Of a DNA stretch of 64,000 nt, positions 41,961-50,997 are shown piece after piece. The translations under genes and the position numbers were made by a program. This DNA comes from Neolewinella aquimaris (GTDB lineage: Bacteria > Bacteroidota > Bacteroidia > Chitinophagales > Saprospiraceae). The stretch covers positions 186,001 to 250,000 of the forward strand of contig NZ_JACIFF010000006.1 of NCBI RefSeq assembly GCF_014197245.1, read 5' to 3'. Below the pieces are notes generated by a model that was given only the letters and a program-made list of their open reading frames with translations, ran no database searches and was not told the origin of the DNA. Numbering within the stretch: the stretch's first letter is position 1; the number at the start of each line of letters is the position of its first letter.

Positions 41961-43364
41961 ATGAGGCTAACTGCCATTATTCTACTGCTGTTGTTTCCCC
42001 TGCTCGCCCAGGCAGGGCCGGGAGATTCCGTGCTCGTCGAGGAAGTGATCCTACTGGGGCACCGCAAAACCCGTCCTAGGGTGGTGTACCGGGAAATGAC
42101 CTTTGGGCGCGGCGATAAACTGGCCCTCGACGATTTCGACCACGATGTCGGGCGCAGTTACAACAACCTCATGAATTCGGGCCTATTCGCTTCCGTCGAT
42201 CTGGAGTACGACAGTACGCAAGTGCGGGGGGGTGGTAGCGTGACCATCACCGTCCGCATGCGGGAGACGTGGTACATCTATCCGGTGCCCGTTTTTGAAC
42301 TGGCCGACCGCAATTTTAACGTGTGGTGGACGGAGGAAGAGCGCTCGCTCGATCGGGTAAACGTGGGCGGTAAACTGACTTACTATAATTTTACGGGGCA
42401 ACGCGACCGGCTCAAACTAGGGTTTACGACGGGTTACACCCGCTCCCTGCAGGCAAGCTACCGGTTACCCTACCTCAACCGGGCCGGGTCGATCGGTATG
42501 GAAATTGAATTCAGCAATCTGCGCCGGCGGGAACAGAACTACCTGACCCTGGACAACCGTCAGGAATTTTACTTCAATCCCGATGCCTTCGTTTACCGGC
42601 GATCCAACCTCGACTTGTCCCTCAGCTACCGAAAAAAGATATACGTATCCCACCATTTATCCATTGGTTGGCGGCAATCGGAAGTAGCGGATACGATCGG
42701 CAGCGTACTGAATCCCGAATTCTATGGGGGGGGACGTACCCAGCAGAAATACTTCCGGCTGGCCTACGATTTCCAGAACGATCGACGGGATATCCGGAAC
42801 TACCCCTGGAAAGGAAAATTTCTGTCCGTAGGCATCGCCAAGGAAGGGTTAGGGATATACGGCCAGCGCGACGGACTCGAAATTCACGGCGATTATCGAA
42901 AGTTCGTACCCTTTGGGAAACGCTATTCCCTAAATTATGCGATAGCGGCAAAATATAGTCTCATCCGGACCCGCCAACCCTTCCTGGAAAACCGGGCCAT
43001 TGGTTTTGGTAACAACGGCCTCATTGGATACCAATTTTACGTCGTAGACGGCTTGGATATGCTCATCTGGCGGCTGGGCGTGCGGCGGGAGCTAATTAAA
43101 ACGAAGGTGGATCTCGGAAAGCTGGTCTTTATCGATGCCTTCCGGTATATCCCCCTGCGGGTATTGGTTTCCTTACAGTTTAATCAGGGTATCGCCAATG
43201 CACCCTTCGTGGACGGAACCAACCGCCTCAACAACAACCTACTTACCGGAATGGGCGCTGGAATAGATCTGGTGCTGTATTACGATATGGTGGCGGGGGT
43301 GCAGTACAACCGTAATCACCTGGGCGAAGATGGCGTGTACTTAAACCTTAACCTTAGTTTCTAG
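41961..43364 (+). CDS. POTRA/beta-barrel outer-membrane protein (BamA/TamA-like, short)
   Basis: This 467-aa protein has a signal peptide (LTAIILLLLFPLLAQAG), one POTRA domain (VEEVILLGHRKTRPRVVYREMTFGRGDKLALDDF, NLMNSGLFASVDLEYD), then a long run of barrel strands rich in Tyr, Phe and Arg up to the C-terminal VYLNLNLSF with the aromatic end residue. It is shorter than BamA (one POTRA instead of five) and resembles TamA- or D15-like proteins of Bacteroidota. It may insert or secrete a specific outer-membrane client. No partner gene is evident; nadK follows by 75 bp. Confidence 0.85.
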   Translation: MRLTAIILLLLFPLLAQAGPGDSVLVEEVILLGHRKTRPRVVYREMTFGRGDKLALDDFDHDVGRSYNNLMNSGLFASVDLEYDSTQVRGGGSVTITVRMRETWYIYPVPVFELADRNFNVWWTEEERSLDRVNVGGKLTYYNFTGQRDRLKLGFTTGYTRSLQASYRLPYLNRAGSIGMEIEFSNLRRREQNYLTLDNRQEFYFNPDAFVYRRSNLDLSLSYRKKIYVSHHLSIGWRQSEVADTIGSVLNPEFYGGGRTQQKYFRLAYDFQNDRRDIRNYPWKGKFLSVGIAKEGLGIYGQRDGLEIHGDYRKFVPFGKRYSLNYAIAAKYSLIRTRQPFLENRAIGFGNNGLIGYQFYVVDGLDMLIWRLGVRRELIKTKVDLGKLVFIDAFRYIPLRVLVSLQFNQGIANAPFVDGTNRLNNNLLTGMGAGIDLVLYYDMVAGVQYNRNHLGEDGVYLNLNLSF

Positions 43365-43408
43365 CACACGACTTCGGACTCGGAGGCCGCCGGTGCGGGA
43401 TTATTTCG

Positions 43409-43416
43409 TAACCTTG
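43409..43416 (+). promoter_or_regulatory. Putative nadK -7 box
   Basis: TAACCTTG lies about 24 bp before the ATG at 43440. No clear -33 TTTG is seen. Confidence 0.35.
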
Positions 43417-43439
43417 TTGCGCGTCTAATTTTCCCCGCC

Positions 43440-44324
43440 ATGCAGGTTGTAATTTATAGTCAGGTTTACAAAGAATCCGATCGGGAACCGGTGCAGGAGC
43501 TGTTCAACCTACTGGCGGCAGAGAATTTTTCCACCTACGTTTACGGTCCTTATCTGGAGCAAATCCGGCCCCACATTCGGTTTTTGCGGGATGTAGGGGT
43601 ATTCGAGAGCCACCTCGATTTCCGGATCAAGAAATTCGACATGCTCATTACCCTCGGGGGTGATGGCACGATCCTGAACGCAATGCTCACGATCAAGGAC
43701 TACAAAATTCCTATTCTGGGCATTAATCTCGGACGGCTCGGATTCCTCGCACGCGTAGAGAAGAGCAAAATGTCCGAAGCCATGCGGCTACTGGCGCGCG
43801 GGCGGTTTGAGACGGAAAAGCGGGATATGCTTTATCTAGAAAGCAATCTACCCATATTCGGAGAAACCCCCTACGCGCTCAACGACTTTACGCTGCTGAA
43901 GCGGGACACCTCCTCGATGATTACCATACATACGTATATCAACGGAGCCTATCTCAACAGTTACTGGGCCGACGGCATTATCGTAGCGACGCCTACCGGA
44001 AGTACCGGTTACAGCCTGAGTTGCGGAGGGCCTATTGTATTCCCGGGGAGCGGTAATTTCGTAGTCACTCCCGTCGCCCCCCATAATCTGAACGTACGTC
44101 CGATTGTAATCAGTGACGATGCCGTAATCAGTTTTCAGATCGAAGGCCGGGCCGATAACTTCCTATCTACGCTTGATTCACGCTTCGAAACCGTTACCGC
44201 GGCCCACGAATTGGCGGTACGAAAGAACGATTTCGGTATCGACCTCGTCAAACTTCCCGACATCACCTTCATGGATACCCTGCGCGGAAAGCTAAACTGG
44301 GGCGAAGACCGTAGGAATCACTAA
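43440..44324 (+). CDS. nadK: NAD kinase
   Basis: This 294-aa cytoplasmic enzyme phosphorylates NAD to NADP. The GGDGT motif lies in LITLGGDGTILNAML, followed by GINLGRLGFLARVE, and then ATPTGSTGYSLSCGGPIVFP with the second NAD-binding loop, and LNVRPIVISDDAVISFQIE. Length and order match bacterial PpnK. The previous gene encodes a barrel protein; the next 566 bp are non-coding. Confidence 0.95.
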   Translation: MQVVIYSQVYKESDREPVQELFNLLAAENFSTYVYGPYLEQIRPHIRFLRDVGVFESHLDFRIKKFDMLITLGGDGTILNAMLTIKDYKIPILGINLGRLGFLARVEKSKMSEAMRLLARGRFETEKRDMLYLESNLPIFGETPYALNDFTLLKRDTSSMITIHTYINGAYLNSYWADGIIVATPTGSTGYSLSCGGPIVFPGSGNFVVTPVAPHNLNVRPIVISDDAVISFQIEGRADNFLSTLDSRFETVTAAHELAVRKNDFGIDLVKLPDITFMDTLRGKLNWGEDRRNH

Positions 44325-44890
44325 GCCTCCCATAAACACCGGAAGCTGATTTTTAGCCTTCGTTCGCACGGTAGAATCACCATTAAACCTCGCCGCTCTT
44401 TTTTGCTTAATAGTGGGAAAAATATGGCGCGCTGCCCGGGTTCCTTCTTGTAAATGAGCAATCTCCCCTATATACCCCACCTTTGTACCGTGACAAGAAG
44501 GTTTTACAAAAGTAAAATTGTGGCACCGAGAGGGTATAGCCGGGTCAGACATACCTAGAACTAATGATATAAAATTACATGTGTACCGGCAGGGAACCTA
44601 TTAATGAGGGCAGGGACTAGCAGATTATGAAAATATTTTCATATACTTGCATTCAAATAGAACATTTGATACGTATATATCCTTTATAGCATTATAATGG
44701 AGCATTTGTCTGCTTCGATCTAAGCCCCCACCCTTTCTTATAAGCACCATTCCCTAGAAAGACATAATCAAAGTTGTTTGATACAAAGGGCTCAACATTA
44801 ACTAAATCGTTTCACATTCAATAGTCAGCGCATTTCCCGCTCGTTCGGGGGCAGCGCGGTTATCGATCTATTCACTCAAATCTGATATTA
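44325..44890. other. Long A+T-rich intergenic region before the AT-hook gene
   Basis: The 566-bp gap is far richer in A+T than the rest of the window, particularly 44560-44830. It contains a perfect 9-bp inverted repeat (CCTTCTTGT at 44443-44451, ACAAGAAGG at 44493-44501) that frames TACCCCACCTTTGTACC. Only poor short ORFs are present. It may hold the promoter of the AT-hook gene, an RNA gene, or a binding site for the protein itself; none can be proven by eye. Confidence 0.45.
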
Positions 44891-45658
44891 ATGGCCAGTT
44901 TCAAAAAAGAATTAAAGGCGATCATGTCGCGCTTCGACGCCGCCCAGGAAGCCTTCTCTGATGGCGTTAACAAGCAGGAGAAAACCAAGAAGAAGCTCAA
45001 ATCCGCCAAGGCTAAAATCAAAAGCCTGGAGCAGAAGATCGCCAGCCTCGAACAGGAACTGAAAGTCTCCAAAAAGAAGACGAAGAAAGTTCCCGATTCC
45101 GCCGCCGGAGAAACGCCTAAGGCTAAGTCCAAGCGGAAGTACAACAAGTCAAAGGAAACGAAGTCTACCGGTGCACTCCGTAGCCGCTCGAAGAAGGAAT
45201 CTACTCCGGTAGCCACTTCCGCTTCAGACAACAGCACCTCTTCGGAAGAAATGGCACAGGCCGTCTCCGATGCCCCCGACACCGTAAGTGAAGCCGCCGC
45301 CGAAAAGACCGCACCAAAGTCACGCCGTGGTCGTCCCCGCAAGACACAGGGTGCCGCCAAGTCGAATCGCAAGACCGCCACTGCCCGCAAAAGCTCTGAA
45401 ACCGGTACCGGTACCGGTCGTCGCGGCCGCCCCTCCACCAAGGGCCCAGCCAGCGAGTTGACCAAAATTAGCGGAGTAGGCGCGACGATGGCCACCCGTT
45501 TCGAAGAAGCCGGAGTAAAGACCGTTGAGCAATTCGCTACGCTATCCGACGACGACATGAAGGACGTGCTGCAGAAATGTGGCCCGCGCTACCGTAACGC
45601 CGACGGTGAAAAGATGGAGTCTTACCGCTCCGCCGCACGGGAGGCAATGGCATCGTAA
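44891..45658 (+). CDS. AT-hook / helix-hairpin-helix nucleoid-like protein
   Basis: This 255-aa protein has an N-terminal coiled coil (about 1-65, lysine-rich heptads such as KIKSLEQKIASLEQELK), a long basic and disordered Lys/Ser/Thr/Ala part (65-190) with two AT-hook cores (RRGRPRK at 145-151 and RRGRPS at 177-182), and a C-terminal helix-hairpin-helix domain (190-252, LTKISGVGATMATRFEEAG, RYRNADGEKMESYRSAAREA) like those of DUF4332-type proteins. The layout recalls histone H1 and HMGA proteins and suggests a DNA-compacting factor that binds A+T-rich minor grooves. The A+T-rich upstream region may be a natural target. I do not recognise a specific named family. Confidence 0.82.
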   Translation: MASFKKELKAIMSRFDAAQEAFSDGVNKQEKTKKKLKSAKAKIKSLEQKIASLEQELKVSKKKTKKVPDSAAGETPKAKSKRKYNKSKETKSTGALRSRSKKESTPVATSASDNSTSSEEMAQAVSDAPDTVSEAAAEKTAPKSRRGRPRKTQGAAKSNRKTATARKSSETGTGTGRRGRPSTKGPASELTKISGVGATMATRFEEAGVKTVEQFATLSDDDMKDVLQKCGPRYRNADGEKMESYRSAAREAMAS

Positions 45659-45667
45659 AGGGTATTC

Positions 45668-45724
45668 ATACCGCATAAAAAAACCGCCGCCCGGTACCGG
45701 GTGGCGGTTTTTTTTATGCGGTAT
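45668..45724. terminator. Bidirectional terminator between the AT-hook gene and superoxide dismutase
   Basis: A near-perfect palindrome with stem ACCGCCGCCCGGTACCGGGTGGCGGT is flanked by A and T runs (AAAAAAA / TTTTTTTT), and the outer ATACCGCAT/ATGCGGTAT arms also pair. It can terminate both convergent transcripts. Confidence 0.92.
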
Positions 45725-45731
45725 GGAGAAT

Positions 45732-46337
45732 TTACTTCGCTTCGGTATAGCGCTTGCTTACCTCATCCCAATTCACCACGTCGAAGAAAGCGGAAACGTA
45801 GTCCGGCCGGCGGTTTTGGTAATTCAGGTAATAGGCGTGCTCCCATACGTCCAGGCCGAGGATGGGCGTGCCGCGTTCGTCGGCGACATCCATCAGCGGA
45901 TTGTCCTGGTTGGGAGTGGAAGTAATGCCAAGTCCACCGCCGTTCTTAACGATCAGCCAGGCCCACCCGGAACCGAATCGACTGCCGGCTGCGTCGGAAA
46001 ACTTCTCCTTGAAGGAATCGTAACTACCGAACGCCTGGTCGATGGCCTGTGCGAGTTCACCGCTGGGCTTACCGCCGCCGTTGGGACTCATTACTTTCCA
46101 GAACAGGCTGTGGTTATAGAATCCGCCGCCGTTGTTGCGGACCGCGGTGCTGGCGGAGCTTACGTTGGCGAGGATCTCCTCAATGGACTTGTCGGCCATC
46201 TCCGAGCCTTCCACCGCGGCGTTTAATTTCGTGGTATATCCGGCGTGGTGCTTGCCGTGGTGAATTTCCATCGTACGGGCGTCAATGCTGGGTTCGAGGG
46301 CATCAAAGGCATACGGAAGATCGGGTAATTTGAACAT
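45732..46337 (-). CDS. Superoxide dismutase (Fe/Mn type)
   Basis: This 201-aa enzyme converts superoxide to oxygen and hydrogen peroxide. Metal ligands are His in [16 protein letters not shown], His in [12 protein letters not shown], and Asp/His in [19 protein letters not shown]. The sequence is typical of cytoplasmic Fe/Mn SOD of Bacteroidota; the metal cannot be decided with certainty. It shares the bidirectional terminator with the AT-hook gene. Copy 5 of the dispersed motif lies about 32 bp before its start. Confidence 0.95.
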   Translation of the reverse strand: MFKLPDLPYAFDALEPSIDARTMEIHHGKHHAGYTTKLNAAVEGSEMADKSIEEILANVSSASTAVRNNGGGFYNHSLFWKVMSPNGGGKPSGELAQAIDQAFGSYDSFKEKFSDAAGSRFGSGWAWLIVKNGGGLGITSTPNQDNPLMDVADERGTPILGLDVWEHAYYLNYQNRRPDYVSAFFDVVNWDEVSKRYTEAK

Positions 46338-46368
46338 GCTTGTGCTGTGTTTTGGGTTAAGAGTATGT

Positions 46369-46385
46369 GGCGGGTACGCAGGTGC
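46369..46385 (-). repeat. Dispersed 18-bp motif, copy 5 (17 bp match)
   Basis: On the minus strand it reads GCACCTGCGTACCCGCC and lies about 32 bp upstream of the superoxide dismutase start. The last base of the consensus differs. Confidence 0.55.
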
Positions 46386-46673
46386 AGTGCCCTTCAGTTA
46401 CAACGTAGCAGTGCAATCAGGGTTGACCGTCGAAAGTATTCGCACTCGATTGATGCGGTTTCAGATGGTATATATGAAGTAGATAAGCAGATAGGTCAGG
46501 GTTAGCCAAAAACCCATCCTTACGAAGTCGCGTCTCATTGCCGGAGGTATCGGGGGTGTAAAGGAATCAATGCACTTATTGCAACCCTAACTGCGTTCTT
46601 GGAGTTCGGGGCGCGCGATATTTGATCTGCGGTCACATCGTTTACCCGTCGCCCCGACAAACGATCCTCCGTT

Positions 46674-46681
46674 TATCTTTG
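46674..46681 (+). promoter_or_regulatory. Putative -7 box of the GH57 gene
   Basis: TATCTTTG lies 4 bp before the ATG at 46686, so the transcript would start at or near the ATG (leaderless). The same octamer precedes tRNA-Ile2 and rpsA. Confidence 0.5.
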
Positions 46682-46685
46682 CCCC

Positions 46686-49130
46686 ATGTTTACTAGCCCC
46701 AAGAAGTACATCTGCATTCACGGTCATTTCTACCAACCCCCACGGGAGAACGCCTGGCTCGAAACGATTGAAATACAGGACAGTGCCGCCCCGTACCACG
46801 ACTGGAACGAACGGATCAACGAAGAATGCTACGCGCCAAATGCAACGGCCCGCGTCCTGAACGACAGCCAGCACATCGAGAAGATCACCAACAACTACGC
46901 CCGCATCAGCTGGAATATGGGCCCCACCCTGCTGTCGTGGCTCCAGCAACACGATAGTGGTACGTACAAACGGATTCTGGCCGCCGACCGCCACAGTCAG
47001 GCGCAGTTTGGCGGGCACGGGTCGGCGGTAGCGCAGAGCTACAACCACATCATCATGCCACTGGCCAACGCGCGCGACCAGCAAACGCAGATCAAGTGGG
47101 GGATCGCCGATTTCGAGTTCCGCTTCGGCCGCAAACCGGAAGGGATGTGGCTGGCCGAAACCGCCGTGGATACGGACTGCCTGGAAGCACTCGTGGACAA
47201 CGGAATCTCCTATACCATCCTCGCGCCACGGCAGTGTCAAGCCGTTCGCCGGACCGGAGAGGAACAGTGGGACAAGGTACACGGCGGAGTAGACCCCCGG
47301 CGAGCGTACCGGTGCGATCTGCCGAGCGGGCGCAGCATCGCCCTGTTCTTCTACGACGGCGACGTGGCAAAAGCAGTTGCCTTCGAGGGCTTACTGAACG
47401 ACGGCCGGTACCTGGCCGAGAAGTTGATGCACAGCCTCGACGGAAGCGACGAGGTACAACTGGCCCACATCGCCACCGACGGCGAAAGTTACGGCCATCA
47501 CCACGCGAAGGGTGAGATGGCACTGGCCGCCGCCCTCGACGTAATTGAGAAGAACCCGGAGTATCACCTCACGAATTACGGAGAGTTCCTGGAAAATCAT
47601 CCGCCCAAGTGGGAAGCGCAGATTCACGAAAAGAGTTCCTGGTCGTGCGTGCACGGCGTCGAGCGGTGGCGCAGCGACTGCGGCTGTGAGACCGGCGGCG
47701 GACCGGGATGGCACCAGCGCTGGCGCGCTCCGCTGCGGGCCGCACTTGACGCTATCCGCGATCGAATCATCCAGGCGTACGAACGGGAGGCCGGAAAATT
47801 ATTCCGGGACTGCTGGGAAGCCCGCGACGCCTACATCGAACTCGTCCTTGATCGGTCACCCGGACAACCGGAAGCCTTCCTGGATCGCTGGTCCGTCAAT
47901 AGGGAAGTTCAGCCCGATACGCGGATCAGGATGTTGCGACTGCTCGAGATGCAGCGGCACGCGATGCTCATGTACACCAGTTGCGCCTGGTTTTTTAATG
48001 AGGTGACCGGTATCGAAACCCTACAGGTGCTGCAGTACGCCAACCGTGCCATTCACCTGTGTGAGGTAATCACCGGCGAGGACCTACAGCCCCAATTCAT
48101 TGCCGCGCTGGAAAAAATCGAAAGCAACGTACTGCCCAATGCAGCGACCGCTTACCGGAATACGGTTGTTCCGGCCCGGGTCGGTCTGCTTCGGGTAGGG
48201 ATGCACTTCGCCGCATCGAGCCTTTTTGAGGAAGAGCCCTCGCGGCTGGAGCTGTTCAACTACCGCAGCCAAAACCATTCCCTGCACCACTTCCGGGCCG
48301 GCAACTTTCGCCTGTCCGTAGGTAGGATGACCATTCTGTCCAACATCACGAACAGCTACTCGGAATTCAGCTTTTCCGTTCTCTACCTCGGTCAGCAGGC
48401 CATGATCGGTGAGATCTGCCAGAATATGACCGCCGCCGAGTTTCAGAAATTGCTGCCCGAACTGGAGCGGGAATTCCGGGTCGGTCACGTCAGTGAGGTG
48501 ATCAACCTGATGAAGGACAACTTCGGCACCCAGAGCTTCTCGATCTGGCACCTCTTCCGGGACGAGAAGCGCAAGATCCTGCTCAAAATGACCGACCGTA
48601 CCCTCGAAATAGCCGCGGCGAGCTTCTCTGACGTGTACTACGACAACTACCAGCTCATGAGCACCATGCGGGCCAACGACCTGCCCCTGCCCGACAGCTA
48701 CCTTGCCGCCATCGACTTTACCATTCGCCGCCGCCTGACGGACCTGCTTACGGGAGACCATACCCCCGACCGGCCCCGCCTACAGCGACTGGTCACGGAT
48801 CACCTGCACTGGAATCACCGCTGGAAAGAAACCGCTAAGCTTGAAAACGACGCGGCCCACTGCCTGTACACCCTCACCACGAAGGCCTTCAAGAAACCCG
48901 AACTGTGGGACTGGATCCTCAATCTGGTCCAGTCACTGCAGGTACTCAACCTGGCACCAGATTTCTACCGCACCCAGAACATCTTCATCGAACGCTGGAG
49001 CCCCGCCTACGCCGCAAGCCTCAGTCCGGAGCAACTTTCCGCCGGTCTGGCCGTCGCCCGGCAGTTGGAGCTAAAGCTCGGGTATAAGAAAGAGCACCTG
49101 GCCGTTGGCATCAAACAACTGCTGGTCTAG
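46686..49130 (+). CDS. GH57-like glycosidase with DUF3536 domain
   Basis: This 814-aa cytoplasmic protein begins with KYICIHGHFYQPPRENAWLETIEIQ, the typical first strand of GH57, followed by YARISWNMGPTLLSWL and GMWLAETAVDTDCLEALVDNGISYTILAPRQ, where Glu is the likely nucleophile, and ATDGESYGHHHAKGEMALAA, which supplies the second acid (Asp). The DUF3536 part forms the C-terminal helical half. GH57 members cleave or transfer alpha-glucans (alpha-amylase, branching enzyme). The next gene is a GT4 enzyme that starts 5 bp later, so both may handle glycogen or a similar alpha-glucan. The leaderless-like promoter TATCTTTG lies 4 bp before the ATG. Confidence 0.88.
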   Translation: MFTSPKKYICIHGHFYQPPRENAWLETIEIQDSAAPYHDWNERINEECYAPNATARVLNDSQHIEKITNNYARISWNMGPTLLSWLQQHDSGTYKRILAADRHSQAQFGGHGSAVAQSYNHIIMPLANARDQQTQIKWGIADFEFRFGRKPEGMWLAETAVDTDCLEALVDNGISYTILAPRQCQAVRRTGEEQWDKVHGGVDPRRAYRCDLPSGRSIALFFYDGDVAKAVAFEGLLNDGRYLAEKLMHSLDGSDEVQLAHIATDGESYGHHHAKGEMALAAALDVIEKNPEYHLTNYGEFLENHPPKWEAQIHEKSSWSCVHGVERWRSDCGCETGGGPGWHQRWRAPLRAALDAIRDRIIQAYEREAGKLFRDCWEARDAYIELVLDRSPGQPEAFLDRWSVNREVQPDTRIRMLRLLEMQRHAMLMYTSCAWFFNEVTGIETLQVLQYANRAIHLCEVITGEDLQPQFIAALEKIESNVLPNAATAYRNTVVPARVGLLRVGMHFAASSLFEEEPSRLELFNYRSQNHSLHHFRAGNFRLSVGRMTILSNITNSYSEFSFSVLYLGQQAMIGEICQNMTAAEFQKLLPELEREFRVGHVSEVINLMKDNFGTQSFSIWHLFRDEKRKILLKMTDRTLEIAAASFSDVYYDNYQLMSTMRANDLPLPDSYLAAIDFTIRRRLTDLLTGDHTPDRPRLQRLVTDHLHWNHRWKETAKLENDAAHCLYTLTTKAFKKPELWDWILNLVQSLQVLNLAPDFYRTQNIFIERWSPAYAASLSPEQLSAGLAVARQLELKLGYKKEHLAVGIKQLLV

Positions 49131-49135
49131 CCGTC

Positions 49136-50131
49136 GTGAACATTGCCATTCTCGCCCCGCTGGAGTTTCCCCTGGTAGAACCCTACGCGGGTGGACTGGA
49201 AAAACACACCGTCCAACTGGCGAAGGGCATGGTCGGGCTCGGCCACGAAGTCACCCTGATTGCGCGGCCCGGATCTCAACAAATCCCGGGACTCACGCTG
49301 GTTACTACTTTAACGGGTTACCGGCAGGCCCTATCCTTTCTTCGCAGCCAGCCCTTTGATCTCGTGCACAACAACACGATCAACCTTGTCCCTGCCCTGT
49401 TCGCCGCCTGGGTGAAGTGTCCGGTGGTGACCACGCTGCACACGCCACCGTACCGCCGCCTGGTGCCCGGCGCGCTGGCCGCACGTCTGCCCGGGGGATC
49501 AGCCTTCGTGGCCATTAGCGAGCACCTGGCACAACAGTGGAGAAGGTATACGGGCCAGCGTTGTTCGGTGATCCACAACGGCATCGATTGTGATGAGTGG
49601 GAATGGTCTGGCTCGGCGCAGGCAAACACGGCCATCTGGTACGGGCGTCTGACCCCGGAGAAGGGTGCCGAATTTGCCATCGAGGCCTGCCGTGAAGCAG
49701 GGTACCGGTTGCAACTGGCCGGCCCGATCAGTGATCCGACCTATTTTTCCCGGATCATCACTCCCTTACTCGGTGAAGATGCCCGGTACCTGGGGCACTT
49801 GAGTCAACGTGAAATAGCCCAACTTACCGCCCGGTCGGCAGTCGGCTTGTTCACTTCGGTTTGGGAGGAACCCTTCGGACTGGTGCTCCTCGAGATGCTG
49901 GCCTGCGGGACGCCGGTGGCCGGCTTTTCGAGTGGGGCCGTTCCGGAAATAGTGACGCCGGCCATTAGCAAATTAGTACCTACGGGGAATACTGTCGCAC
50001 TTGCCGGGGCAATTACCGAAGCAGCCACTTTAAAGCGCAGTACCTGCCGGTCTTACGTCGAAGCTAACTTTCCGGTAAGCCGGATGATCGCCGCCTACAA
50101 CCAGCTTTACCACCAGCTCACGGCAGGGTAG
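49136..50131 (+). CDS. GT4-family glycosyltransferase
   Basis: This 331-aa GT-B enzyme starts with NIAILAPLEFPLVEPYAGGLEKHTVQLAKGMVGLGHEV, the acceptor-side signature of GT4. The donor side has IWYGRLTPEKGAEFAIEA and SVWEEPFGLVLLEMLACGTPVAGF, with the E-x7-E motif. The start is GTG at 49136, 5 bp after the GH57 stop. The pairing with GH57 suggests an alpha-glucan or trehalose-related product, but the donor sugar is unknown. Confidence 0.86.
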   Translation: MNIAILAPLEFPLVEPYAGGLEKHTVQLAKGMVGLGHEVTLIARPGSQQIPGLTLVTTLTGYRQALSFLRSQPFDLVHNNTINLVPALFAAWVKCPVVTTLHTPPYRRLVPGALAARLPGGSAFVAISEHLAQQWRRYTGQRCSVIHNGIDCDEWEWSGSAQANTAIWYGRLTPEKGAEFAIEACREAGYRLQLAGPISDPTYFSRIITPLLGEDARYLGHLSQREIAQLTARSAVGLFTSVWEEPFGLVLLEMLACGTPVAGFSSGAVPEIVTPAISKLVPTGNTVALAGAITEAATLKRSTCRSYVEANFPVSRMIAAYNQLYHQLTAG

Positions 50132-50133
50132 CG

Positions 50134-50141
50134 TACCTTGG
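50134..50141 (+). promoter_or_regulatory. Putative -7 box before the exonuclease gene
   Basis: TACCTTGG lies 52 bp before the ATG at 50194, just after the GT4 stop. This suggests the exonuclease has its own promoter. Confidence 0.35.
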
Positions 50142-50193
50142 CATCCGCCCGGATCCATTCGTTTCGCGCCATAATTCCCACAATCACCAAAGT

Positions 50194-50997
50194 ATGCTCC
50201 CCCTTTCCAACGACCTCGTTTTCTTCGACCTGGAAGCTACCGGCCTGAACCTGACCCGCGACCGGATCGTCCAGATTGCAATGATCAAACTATTCGCCGA
50301 CGGCAGCCCTTCCGAAGAGCTGGAAATGAAGATCAACCCCACGGTACCCGTCAGCGCCGAGGCCGAAGCCATTCACGGACTCAGCAATGCTGACCTCGAG
50401 GACAAACCTACCTTCACCCAGGTAGCCCACGAGCTCCACACCTTCATCGGAAACGCCGACCTTGCCGGCTACAATTCCAACCGCTACGATGTACCCTTGC
50501 TACAAGAAGAATTCTACCGGGTCGGTATCTTTTTTGACACCACCAACCGACGGCTGATCGACGCCCAGCACATCTTCTACCAGATGGAGCCCCGCACCCT
50601 CAGCGCCGCACTCAAATTCTACGCCGGAAAAGAAATGACGGACGCCCACGATGCCCTGGCCGACGTGCGCGCAACCGTAGACGTATTCAAAGGACAACTG
50701 AAACACTACGCCGGTGCAACCTTCGAAAAGGACAACGGCACCATCGTTTCACCCTTCGAAAGTATGGACGCCGTCGCTGATTTCTGCAAAGACGACCGCT
50801 TCCTTGACGCCACCCGCCGACTCAAACGAGGACCGGACGGCACACCACTCTTCAATTTCGGCAAACACGCCGGCAAACCCGTCGCCGAAGTATTCGCCAA
50901 AGAACCCAGTTACCTAAAGTGGATCCTAGACAAAGACTTCACCACGGAAGTAAAGGCACTGGTGCAGGCGATTGATGAGGAGAGGAGGGGGAGGTAG
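50194..50997 (+). CDS. DnaQ-like 3'-5' exonuclease with DUF3820-like C-terminus
   Basis: This 267-aa protein has a DEDDh exonuclease domain (about 1-175): FFDLEATGLNLTRDRIVQIA with the first Asp/Glu, GYNSNRYDVPLLQEEF with the second Asp, and MTDAHDALADVRATVDVF with the His and last Asp. The C-terminal 60 residues (FNFGKHAGKPVAEVFAKEPSYLKWILDKDF) match the DUF3820 pattern seen in other nucleases. It probably trims DNA or RNA 3' ends in repair or recombination and is not the replicative epsilon subunit. The stop codon lies inside the TACCGTACTA repeat array B. Confidence 0.9.
   Translation: MLPLSNDLVFFDLEATGLNLTRDRIVQIAMIKLFADGSPSEELEMKINPTVPVSAEAEAIHGLSNADLEDKPTFTQVAHELHTFIGNADLAGYNSNRYDVPLLQEEFYRVGIFFDTTNRRLIDAQHIFYQMEPRTLSAALKFYAGKEMTDAHDALADVRATVDVFKGQLKHYAGATFEKDNGTIVSPFESMDAVADFCKDDRFLDATRRLKRGPDGTPLFNFGKHAGKPVAEVFAKEPSYLKWILDKDFTTEVKALVQAIDEERRGR

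Larger units (their letters stand above)
46338..46685. other. Divergent intergenic region between sod and the GH57 gene
   Basis: 348 bp. It contains dispersed-motif copy 5 (46369-46385) on the sod side and the -7 box TATCTTTG (46674-46681) on the GH57 side. The middle part shows no convincing ORF or RNA. Confidence 0.5.

Noticed and set aside
44292..44552. 86-codon frame on the minus strand overlapping the nadK end
   Set aside because: No recognisable domain, odd composition, and it runs into a convergent gene; not supported.
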